Part shown: positions 53,635 to 64,000 of the stretch, in pieces
Layout: every line of letters begins with the position of its first letter
Position numbering within the stretch: the first letter of the stretch is position 1
Origin: Onchocerca volvulus
Lineage: Eukaryota > Nematoda > Chromadorea > Rhabditida > Onchocercidae
Direction of reading: 5' to 3'
NCBI GenBank assembly: GCA_000499405.2
Contig: HG738138.1
Location: 9,298,888-9,362,887, forward strand
DNA: 64,000 nt
Translations under genes and position numbers: made by a program
Notes under the pieces: generated by a model
The model's database searches: none
Told to the model about the DNA's origin: nothing
The model's input: the letters and a program-made list of their open reading frames with translations, nothing else

Positions 53635-56600
53635 GCAGTAACATAGTATTTTTCACACTGATAATAGAAGTAACCTTGTAATTGATTTATGATGAAGATT
53701 GCGATGGTTCGATCCCGACATTCACTTCTCTCGCTTCTCTCCACACAAATTCTGTCTGCTTAGTCGACTGATCTGAAACCAAATTAGTCTCATAAGAAAT
53801 TTAAACGAAATGAAGCAGTGAGTAAGTAATAAGTTAGTGAATGACTCACGTACGTACCATACACGTGACTATTTTCACCAACAAAAGCTTATCTATTCGA
53901 TGGGATAATGCAGTTGAGTAATCAGAGCAGTGAACGAGGAAGCAATGCCATACAATTCCCTCGCATACAGAATAGGATTCCCCTTCATGTCGCACAGTTC
54001 ACAGCTGAGCAACTCCGAAAGGTCTCAGCTTTCAACAAACTTACTACTTCTTTAAACAGGAATTGCAATGAAAACTTACATTTGAACAGTCGCAACGATA
54101 ATGCCAAACATGAGTATCCCCTCCAGCCTTTCTTCTTCCCATGCAAACACAGCAAGTACTATAGCAATCTACTTTGCTAACTCCTAATGTTTCCGCTATA
54201 TCATCAACAACATCTACTTTACCTGCTGCATTACAAAAAATGCTATTGTTGTTATTGATTGTTTTGATATTTGGAGCACATTGTGCAGCAAAACTGCACA
54301 GACAGCGGCTAAAAATTTCCGACAGTGTGAAGAAGGTCAAAGCACATTGTTCTGTCATCCTATCATTGCACGATTCCGAGTAGTTTGGATTATTTAGTGA
54401 TAATAACATGCTAAGATTTCCATCCTCGAAATTTAGAAACTTCAAGGATGGAAAAAGATCGACCTAGTAAGCATTCTCTCAAGTTTCATTTCATGGTGTG
54501 GAATCACTTGCATTTACAGAAAAATAATGTCCAATGTATTTGTTGGCATCAAATCGCTTTTAAATTCCTATAATGCAAATTATCGGATAACCGATAGTAA
54601 GACAGTGTATCAACGAGCAAATATAGTGACAATTTCTGGATTATTTTTAGACGGATTGAAAGTGCTGAAATTGCCACTTGCTTTTAATAGACAATCCATT
54701 TGTATCTCAAAACTTTTGGCTCTTCACCACTCTACCATTTGTTATTTTTTAATTTGGATAAAGACCTGCAATCTCGTTTCATTTAAATCACAGACGATTG
54801 CAAGAAGTGAGAGAACATTTTTTATTTTGCGAGATTGTCACGATAGTACTTTATATATATGAAAACAAAGCTAAATTATCGATTTAAATTCTATACAACC
54901 AAAATGCTTATACTGAGATATATTTTCCTCTACCATTTATAATGAGGAATCTCAAAATTGACCTATGAACTCATGTATTTCGATTAGATTTCTTTATGAC
55001 TCTTGAAATCTCCCTCTTATTTGCTTAAATCGTTGTCAATTAAAGCGATGGCATTATAGCTATGTATTACACAATTATTGTAGAGGATTGATGAGATGTT
55101 TGATGACAAAAATTTTCTGATATATATGTAAATAGTAAACATCGAAGAAATATGAATATCGAAAATTGCAAGTTAATTTTCCAAATTTCCGACACATTTA
55201 TGATATGCAGAAGAAAATTATAGTTTTGTGAGCTGGAAATTTGAAGTCCCCCACCTATTTTCGGAGTAAATTCCCAGAAGTAAAGATTAAGAATTTAAGA
55301 AATAAAAAATTACTGACTAGTGAATTTTATTTCTTGCATATATTTTAGATAAAAGCAACGAGATTTATTGTGACCTTCCAATCTAATTTTTATTTTAGAA
55401 CAACTTTGAAATAATTTACATACAGTGTCTCTTCAATAGCTTGAAAATTGTTCGCTGCTTTAAAGACAATTGTTTTCAAATTTTCGTTTTTAATTTGAAA
55501 ACACTGTTGTTAGATCTGACTGCTCATTTTTCAGTTCTTCATAGAAAATAAATAGTTGCATTTGAAAATTTAGTTGGAGATTTGCATTAAAAGTCGATAT
55601 GCACCTGCAAAATATTTACCTAAGCGTTGATCTCAAGTAGGAATTTGACATACTTCATGTGACTTTGATATTATACTAGGCGGAATCTGATTGAACTACT
55701 GAAATTACATGAGGTATCTGAATGTCTTAAAATAAATAAGGCAGTAATCAATGCATATTTATATCAAGGAAAACCTGTAGAAACGGGTGAAATTCTATTT
55801 CAAATATTGTTCAATAAAGATGTTTAGTTATTATTCTGACTTATTAATTGTTTTTTGGAAACGACAATTTTTGAAAAGTTTGAAAAATGTCCACCATTTT
55901 TCGAGTAGATGTCAATGAACATTTTGGACACCACATGTATATGCGGAATAAATGGAGATGGCAGAATAACTAAATACATATCCGGGTAGAATTGATACAA
56001 GAAACCGGAAGATCCATATAGCACCCCGACGAGAGATAGCATACAGCAAACGATGAGAACACGAATGATGGAAATAAAGATGAAATGTGATATTGTGAAT
56101 TTAAAAATAAAATTAGAAAATGAACATCAAAAACTAAATGAAGTTCTAAAAAGAATAAAATGGTGAGAATAAATTCAAGTCCCTTGTTTTCAAAATGGAA
56201 TGTAGAAATAATTGAAACACATGTTGTTACTCTTCCTGATTTTAAAATACGAATCAATAAACTGCTGCATGACGATTGTGATCAATTAGAACGAAAAATG
56301 AAGCAGAAATAAAAAAATGAAAAGTTTGTTTAAAGGGAAACATTATAGCCATGTACTAATAGAAGCCAATCATTCAACTTAAAAGATAACTACCAAATCA
56401 GTGTTTCAATGGTAATTAGTTATTAGATTAAAGAACTGGGAAGGTTTTCCCGAGTTTTAGAAAATTCTGAGGAAATCTTTGCATTATTTAATTCGCAGCG
56501 TAACGACTATCAAAGAATAGCTTGAAGCATGCTTAGGAAAAAGTACTTTGGAATTGTTGATTGAAAATTTTAAAAGATTGAATATTTTTGATTTAAACAA

Positions 56601-57626
56601 GGTTTATAAATACCGAAATAGAGGCTGGAAGTATTCAATGTATTCGGAGAAATTTGATAAATGATATGAAGATGCATAATTGAAGGTTGTCATCAAGATC
56701 AATGATATGAAGATGTATAATCGATAAAGTGCAGTAGGAATATGGCTTCGAATTCAGTGTAGTTCAAAATATTAAGGGGAAGAGGAAAAATGTAAACCAA
56801 ACCGTATTCGTTAGAAACTATGGGAATTTCAACGAATAAAATTCTGTGGAATAGCTTATTTATGAAAAAAAAAAAAAAAAAAAAAAAAGGAAAAAAAAGA
56901 ACTTCCAGTGTTTGCAAGGCATGCTTGATAATATTTAAACAAGTTCATTACACAAGGTAAATAACATAAACTATAAGCTACAGTTAAACTGTAATTATCT
57001 AAATGTCGCGTTTACATTCCTCCACTACCATCAATAGTAAAGCACTGAAATTTCAAATGTCTTATGCCATAGTAGATTTAAATGTTAATAGGAATTTGAA
57101 ATCAAGTTGACATAAGAAATTAAAGTAAAATATACGCAGCGATATATAATAGTTATAAGTATTATGTATTCGATAACTTATGCTTCATCCTCTATTTGTC
57201 TTAGATTTGATTAAAATAAACAAGGGTCAGTTGATTTGATATAATTCAAAAAACAGGATTTCTCGGTACGAAAAAGGCACTATTTATGGCAACATACTGT
57301 CACGCAACGGGAAAACTATTGTGCAATCTGCTTGTCCATCGTCAGAACTAATAATACTGCTTAACGCCCGAATATCTAGCATCATGCATGAAAAATAGTT
57401 GTGGTAAATGCACTTCTTAAAAAAATTTTTGATTGCTATGCGTCAAACCAGTTCATTTATTTCACTTTCCAGTTTAGTAGTTCAAATCGTCGGCCTTTAG
57501 GTGACCTCTTTCGTCTCTATCTTCCTTAAAACTATTAACATGTCACTCAGCCACAGTCAATCTTACAGCTTATAAAGTATTCAAATCAGGAAGTTCTTTA
57601 ATAGGATAGCAAGCATATTTTTATTG
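53635..57626. other. 4-kb spacer between inverted-duplication arms
   Basis: No gene recognised. Sequence is AT-rich and unique on reading. Open frames near 53908-54445 overlap on both strands; one minus-strand frame has a cysteine-rich part (CYSTCCVCMGRRKAGG) but no family match. An A run lies at 56865-56900. Confidence 0.5.
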
Positions 57627-60073
57627 TTTCTTTCAAAAGATAACCTATAATAATTATGTTTTACATACACACTCATAAGAAGTATTCGCATAGTAGTGGA
57701 GGAGATTCAAAGCGTGTCGTGTAAAGGCAAACATGAACTGCTGCCGATTATGTTGACTGTGATGATCAGTGAACTGTCACATTAATTGAAACATATGAAA
57801 TTGTCAATTACCGCCTTGTTTTGTTGTACCAATGAAATCAAGTTTACACATTCTAAAACACTAATTTGTTTAGCAAATGAGCCATTTCTTTCACAAATTT
57901 TCCATCCAAATTAAGAGATTTTAATTTCCCACTTAAGTTGAAAGATTAGAAAAAAAGTGGATGGATTGAATTTCCTAGAAGATTCCTTGATTCCGATATG
58001 AAATCCATAGACAAGAACGAATTGAACGCAGCAGAAAGAATCCTAATAGATGGTGTCAGTTAAACTATTTTCGTTAACGATATGTAAATGTACACAGCAA
58101 ATTGTTTCGATATCGTTTTCCCCTACTGGTCTCTTAAAATACACATACACATATGTATATGTATGTATATCTGTTTATGCATTTTTCAATGCGAAGCATT
58201 TCTTTCATTTTCAAAGACCATTTCAAAAAAATATTAGGCGAATGAACCTATTCAATATGAGATTCTATCGATTTGTCAACTTTTGTATATGCTTGCTTAT
58301 GATTCATCGCACCTGTGACAACATATCTTTCTACTAATTTTGTTTAATCGAAAATTTACCTGGCTCTATACTTTTGAATATACTCACATAACGAGGCAGG
58401 AAGTGGTGGAGAGGGATGAGAAGCTCTGACTGAAATTTGGGGACTGATCGGATATACTTCGTATCTTTGCTCGTACTTGTGGTCAATCATTAGCTAATTT
58501 TTGAGTGGTATTTGATTCCATTTAAAATGAATTAAAATCATTTAAGGAATGATTTTATAACAGCAAAACGCCCAGTTCCATTGAGCGAGTATTCCAATGA
58601 AACGGTTGCCAAAAAACATGTTGGTGATTCAGTAAGTTGAATCAATTTCTTTATCTAGTAAGAAAGGTGTGCCAAAGGTTCACTTTAAACAGTTCATCCC
58701 ATCAAGAGAGTCTATTTTTATTTCGTGATAACTGATAAGTGTTAAATATGTAGCTCCGAATAAGGGATAATAATCGAACGAAAGCCTTTTGTTTGTGGAA
58801 TTTGCAAGAATGAAGTAATTCCAAATTGCACATTCAAAAAAATGACAAATGTGGCAAAATTCAGGATGAAGGCAACGGTGTGAATGTTAAACTGAAAAGG
58901 CAAGTAACGCGAGCAAAGTTGGTTCATCAAAAAACATTCGCTCTTTATGATAAGCATTTAAATGCTTTTCATGATTGTATGGAATCACACCTGTTTGATC
59001 GCGCTGTCATTATAAATCTTGTTAAAAGGTTTTCATTTGATAAAACGGTACTTTGAACTACAAAATAAAATGTGAAAATTTGATTGATTTGCATTACAGC
59101 AAAGCTAATTTTTTCATTGGCATGATGAATTCAGTGCTGACTTTGTGATGAATTGCCTGAGCAAAACTTTATTTTGAAGTATATTTGAGAGAAACATTTT
59201 AATAACAGACATAAAGAATGGGAGCATTTTTCGGCCATATGCATCTTTATAAGAAATATTTTCAGAAATGAAGTGAACGGCTTACCGTATAAAAATATCA
59301 GATGCGATTATGTACCCTGTGTTGCTTATATTTATCCGGAAAGAAGTAGTAAGTGGGACTGGAATTCTGTATACTTCAAAAAAACTTTTTTTGCTTATTA
59401 CTAATTTGTTGACAGTTTAATGTAGAAGTTCTACCAGCACTTGTAGCAAATATCTAGGAGGCATTGGAAATGTTTCAGTCAATGTGACTTGTTTTTTGAG
59501 TGCAAATTTCAGATCAAAATTTGATTGAAAGTCACAGTTCACAGACTGACTGTCCAGATTTATTTATCCCAGATTTTACTCGAGCTAAAGCCTTCTTCGA
59601 AAGCGATCGCTGGCTAGGCAACGAAGAATTTACATTGACCCTAACAGATGAATTAGGCAAGAGGTTAGTTTTTGCTGCAAACGTTCTTCAAGGAATTTTT
59701 CTGCTTTCGAAATATTTCCCATTTCCAGATAATATTCTTCCTTTCTTTTTTTGGAGATTTTTCTAACTAAGCTTTAATTTTCATATGCATAGGCTGCCTG
59801 GCGACATACTTGCAAATGAAAAATCCATCAACTGTGGTCTTTTTTAACCCATTACTTTCAAGATTTTATAATATTTGACCTTTTGTTTTCATCATGTCCC
59901 TTTGCTCCTATATTTGTTTCAGTTTGATTAAATCTGGTATGCTTGCTAGTCAGTACATTTCACTATTTTATTGCTCTAGCTATTGTATGTTTTTCATTTG
60001 ATGCTTTTCCCTTGAATTATTAAAATTTATAAAATCTCTCACATCCAATAAAGCTAGCTGTATCATCCACATT
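57627..60073 (+). repeat. Right arm of large inverted duplication
   Basis: Mirror of 51359-53634. Boundaries are set where the sequence stops matching: after GAAAGAAA at the spacer side and at AATGTGG at the outer side. It contains the uninterrupted version of the 178 bases lost in the left arm. Confidence 0.95.
58564..59663 (+). pseudogene. Truncated plus-strand copy of the DENN gene 5' end
   Basis: Exons at 58564-58631, 59266-59348 and 59513-59663 repeat the first recognised DENN exons. The last one is complete here (acceptor TTTCAG at 59507-59512, then IESHSSQTDCPDLFIPDF before TRAKAFFES) and joins the previous exon in phase (AGT A + AT CAA). Homology ends at 60073, before the next DENN exon, so the copy lacks the core and dDENN. 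If transcribed it would read into intron and stop at about 59766. Confidence 0.85.
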
Positions 60074-63000
60074 AATGAAATAGTGATATTTATTTGCTTC
60101 CCATAATCTCGTATGCATACAAAATTCTCTTCCATTTCTCCAATAAACTTCTCTTCTTTCTTCCCACTCTTTGCACTATCTCAAAATAGCAATTTTTTTG
60201 GAAAAATGAACATTTTTTGAAACTTCAAGTCAAACTTCATTGCGTGATCGTTTCTCAACAGTCGATTGATCGATTAAACTAATTGGACCACGTGGTCGAT
60301 TCTTATAACTTGTTTTCGAGGAAAGTTCTTTGTTCTGGTTTAAAGAAATTATAATCAATATCAAAGACATCAGTTGTAACCTAAAAATCTTGAATAGTCT
60401 GAAACATTTCAGTCCTAAATTGTTTATTTGTTGGTTTTTTTTTTTTTTAAACCCTGAAATGTTTGTGATTCAGAGAAACAGAAATAGGGAGAGAGAATAT
60501 GATTGGTAAAAGAGGAGATAGAAGACAGAGAAGAAAGAAAAGAAAGACGAGAGATGCCTGATCACATTGGAAGCGCCGTTCAATTAAGAGGACGACTATA
60601 TCTGAAGCTTTAATCAACAATTTTCAATTCTAACAAGGCTGTGTTTCATTATTTTGTTAAAGGTTTCTTGGAATTCAACGAATTTTGAAGTTGTTTAAAG
60701 GAAATACTTTTGATTGATGGGAAATGATACGTCACATCGGGCCTCATAATAACATTACCAAAGTAGGCCCAAATCTTACTTTTCTCAGACATCTTGGCAC
60801 TACGAACATCATCGAATCAGAAGTATCAATGAATGCCAGCGGGTGTTCTAGCTATATATATATATATATCATCGCTATCAATTTTTATCGTCTTTTTTTT
60901 TTTTTACGTGCGCCATCAATGTTTTTCCTTCAAAGAAAGCTGCAAGTATTGTCCATGGACTGGAATGAAATATATTTCAAGGCGTCAATATTTTCGGAGC
61001 AGATTGTGGAGAGAGACAACATTTCATCGTAAACTACATCCATGCAACCACCCTTGCAGAACTACCTCATTTTCACTCTCAGCAGCTTGTCCTCACTCCA
61101 TCTAACTTTTCCATTAGAAGTCACTTTGTGCAGTGTTTTCGTAATGTGTACTTTTCCACTCCCTGTTTTCGTTTGTCGCTATTTTTTAAATTATAGTCAT
61201 TTGTTGTTCGTCACTTGAAAATTCGAAAAAACATTATTTTTTTTATCAATTAAGAAAGTCCTGTTGTAGATCATGCGATTGTTGTCTAAGGATTATATAT
61301 TTCTAAATCAAAAGATAATGAGTTATTGGGAGTATTTAATCCTAAAGATTTGCTTGCTTGAAAAAAAAAATGGAGAAAATGAATAAATGGAGATTGATGA
61401 AATATTGTTTTCCCAAGTTCAATTTTGCTTTGATTTCACATTTTAAAACCTATTAGTTTGTTTCTCTTGCATTATTACTACTGCCTTTTTTATTTCTCTT
61501 TTCACTAATTTCATTTCTAGCGAATGCTGCAACTGCATCTTTTAAATAAAATGACCGGAAATTCTTAGAATTCCTTTCACATGTTCAGATTATAGTCACC
61601 ACCTTCACTGCTTTTTTTTATTTAAGAAACTGAGAATTTACATGCTAGCAGGTTACATGCTAGCAGAATAACAGGTTTCAAAAAATATATGTAGAGTAAG
61701 TTTGTTTATTAAGTTTCTTAGTCGCAGCAATAGTTAGTAAGAGAGAAAATGAAAGAGGACTCAATGTTACATACCTTCTTACTTTCTAGACTTTGCAGTC
61801 ATCTGTTAGAATAGGTTGGTTATCTGGCTGTATAACGAGCCTGAAATATCTTTATCTCCAAGTTCTCACTCTGTCTTCCAATCTATTCGATGACAATTTG
61901 CAGAGAATATCTCGCCGTAGAACTTGTTCAATTCTAATCACTTCTCTTATTTTTCCCTCTTTACATACATAACATTAAAGTGTTAGCAATTGTTTTATTA
62001 AAAATAATTATATTTGCTAGAAAAGTTGCAGTCTTTTATATCCTTAGAATGATAGCAGCATCTCAGTTAGGATGAGATTGATCAGAAGTTATCTGAGGTA
62101 TCTGTCCAACATATGATGTCCTTACTAATATTGGTGGATTTAGTAAAACTTGATGATGTGCTGCTGGAGTCAATTAATAAGAAAAAAATCTTATTATAGT
62201 TAGGCATTTCTTCATCGTTTTCTTCTATTATTTCTCTATCAGAATCTTCCTTTTCGATCTGTCCTGCATAGATCTTCTTACACGTCATCTATACCTTTCT
62301 TTCCCTCTCTTTCTATATTTCTCAACTCTACTTTATATCAAAACAAACTTTAAGAATGAAAGGCATACAGAATTTTTCATTTTCGAGTAAGATTGTCTTC
62401 AGCTTAGAGGTGCTTATACGTTTGGTTACATGTTTGTTATATGTATCGCAGCGAGGTCCACTTATGACACCTATTTCTTATAATTGTTTCTTTCTGTTGT
62501 TCAAAGTATTTTTGATACTTCGAATTCTGTAATTTTAATTCTTTTCGATATTCATGAGTATTACAAGCATTCATTTTGAACATTAGCATTTCTTAGATTA
62601 TTTCTTGCACATAATACCTGTAATATTATGATTCATGAGTTATAAAATTTCTCAAGAAAGATTCTGGGAAAAAAGTAATTGGTTCCTATCGATCAAATAT
62701 CGACCAGTTACCTAATTTGATTAAATGCATCAAAGTTTCTTCAATCAAAAAATGGGACATTTCTGATTGGTGGCGACATTATTTTTTAGAAATGGTTTAA
62801 TGGTGATCAAAGTTATGAATGATCATATTTCATCTGATTAGATTGATATAATAAAGCCAAGTGAAGAAATGAGCTAGATAAGTAAGAGTATTTAATATTC
62901 GCAATCTTTTAGCAATGATATATTGAACTGAGAAATTCTGAGTCATTTGTGGGAAAGGGAATGGACAGAAGAAAAGAAATAGAAATTAAGGGCCCCTGTT

Positions 63001-63644
63001 TAGAAGGAACTATGCAAAATAGCATTAATGATGTTAACATTATGCGGAATGATTTGTTTTTTCTTGAAGACTTCTGGGAAAAAATAATTTCAGTTTACAG
63101 TTATTGCTTCGATTCCATTATCTTTATAGTTTTTTTTTTCTTTTGAATTCCATTCACATTTCAACCTATTACCAATATGTTCGCTACAAAAAGTTACTCG
63201 ATTCAGTGAAAGATTAAAGAATGAATACTGCTACAAATAATATTGTACATTGTGCATTTTCATTTTTTTTATTTATTAAAATAATCTAATTGGTTCATCT
63301 CACAGATTTCGAGTTATTTAAAAGCTCTTTTAAACACCAACACATTTTACGATCTTCGAAATGTTTTGCCAATATAAACCTTTAAATTTTGTTGAATATT
63401 TGTTAAGTAAAATTTATTACCTGTTTCGAATTTCTTCAATGTCATGGACACAAAATTGTGCCTGCAATAACATTTGATTAAATCATCTATTCGTATTTAC
63501 GCATAATAACACATCGAAGTCTAGAAAAAAAAAAAAAAAAGAAAAGAAAAAAGTGAGCGAGTTTGAAGTACGAATGATAATCTATGCATGAAATAGATAT
63601 TTGTAGGTGAAACAGCGAGTAATACAAAGCAAGATGTGGTGGCA
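60074..63644. other. Intergenic region upstream of the GABA-B receptor gene
   Basis: No exon recognised on either strand. Features are a (TA)n run at 60853-60870, long T runs (60430-60450, 60893-60905), a purine-rich tract at 60475-60560 and an A run at 63520-63550. The minus-strand frame at 62082-62288 is acidic/serine-rich low complexity. The promoter and any 5' UTR exon of the receptor probably lie here. Confidence 0.45.
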
Positions 63645-63863
63645 ATGTTGATTTGGATGCTACTGATTAATGGCTGCGTATGCGGAATTGTTAGTTGTGT
63701 GGACTTGCATATTGGAGGCGTTTTTCCGATGGAAGCAGGTTCTGGCGGATGGGCCGGTGGTGAAGCGTGTCTACCGGCCGTCCAGATCGCTCTTCAGGAT
63801 GTAAATGCCAATACCAATATTTTACCGGGTTATATGTTGAAGATGCATTATCATAATAGTAAG
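63645..63863 (+). CDS. gbb-1: GABA-B receptor subunit 1, first coding exon (partial gene)
   Basis: Class C GPCR for GABA; this exon gives the signal peptide and the start of the extracellular Venus-flytrap domain. ATG at 63645-63647 opens a hydrophobic leader (MLIWMLLINGCVCGIVSC). It is followed by DLHIGGVFPMEAGSGGWAGG, EACLPAVQIALQDVNA and ILPGYMLKMHYHNSK, which match the GABA-B1 block IG.LFPM..GGW.GG.AC.PAV..AL.DVN..ILP.Y.L...H.DSK. The exon ends at 63863 before a GTATAT donor. The next exon is probably near 63920-63990 (PVMNTAVENLKIF readable) but is not cleanly in phase. Most of the gene lies outside the window. Confidence 0.88.
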
Positions 63864-64000
63864 GTATATCCTCAGAAATTTTCTGGCATTGCTTCTTAAT
63901 TATCAATTTTTTTAAAAATTCAGTAAAGTGGAATCCCAGTGATGAACACAGCTGTTGAAAATTTAAAAATATTTCATTTTTATATACTAGTAAAATAATA

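Noticed and set aside
53908..54445. Frames in the spacer between the inverted arms, one rich in cysteine
   Set aside because: Overlap on both strands; cysteine spacing fits no zinc-binding family I recognise.
62082..62288. Acidic/serine-rich minus-strand frame
   Set aside because: Low-complexity composition, no splice context, no family match.
1..64000. tRNA and rRNA genes
   Set aside because: No complete cloverleaf or rRNA block was seen by eye; only the weak tRNA-like boxes in the Helitron end, reported as a finding.

Overview
The window is about 30% GC with genes split into many small exons by short introns (GT/AG, usually T-rich tracts before the acceptor). Together with a nematode-type supplementary nuclear receptor and a probable trans-splice acceptor, this points to a nematode, most likely a parasitic spirurid/filarial-like worm (species level is inference). 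Most lone ORFs here are exon pieces or noise, so genes were built by joining exons with matching splice phase and recognisable protein blocks.

Layout, left to right. (1) 77-1380, minus: a histone H3 variant with centromeric (CENP-A) features. (2) 2885-7839, minus: dihydroxyacetone-phosphate acyltransferase (GNPAT), the first enzyme of ether-lipid synthesis. (3) 8983-11306, minus: a nuclear hormone receptor with both zinc fingers and a ligand-binding domain. (4) 13.6-20.1 kb: mobile-element territory, with a degenerate Helitron (13656-18241), AT-rich DNA and a solo Helitron end. (5) 21457-40687, minus: a many-exon HEAT-repeat gene that I identify as huntingtin, with no polyglutamine tract. A second dead Helitron sits in one of its introns (31519-33749). 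(6) 41125-47141, minus: a ninein-family centrosomal EF-hand/coiled-coil protein, just upstream of huntingtin on the same strand. (7) 48979-52697, minus: a DENN-domain Rab exchange factor. (8) 51359-60073: a 2.3-2.4 kb inverted duplication with a 4 kb spacer. Its arms hold the 5' end of the DENN gene, so a truncated copy lies on the plus strand in the right arm. Arm 1 contains a 7-N assembly gap. (9) 63645 to the edge, plus: first coding exon of a GABA-B receptor subunit 1.

Functional themes: two products act at the chromosome/centrosome division machinery (CENP-A-like, ninein-like), and huntingtin is also linked to vesicle and centrosome traffic; physical clustering does not prove a shared pathway. 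The points most worth attention are the nematode huntingtin, the CENP-A-like histone, the identical inverted duplication and its gap, and the Helitron termini (paired hairpins, CTAG|TC junctions, a probable template-switch hairpin, and a host intron that returns to about 100 bp once the element is removed).
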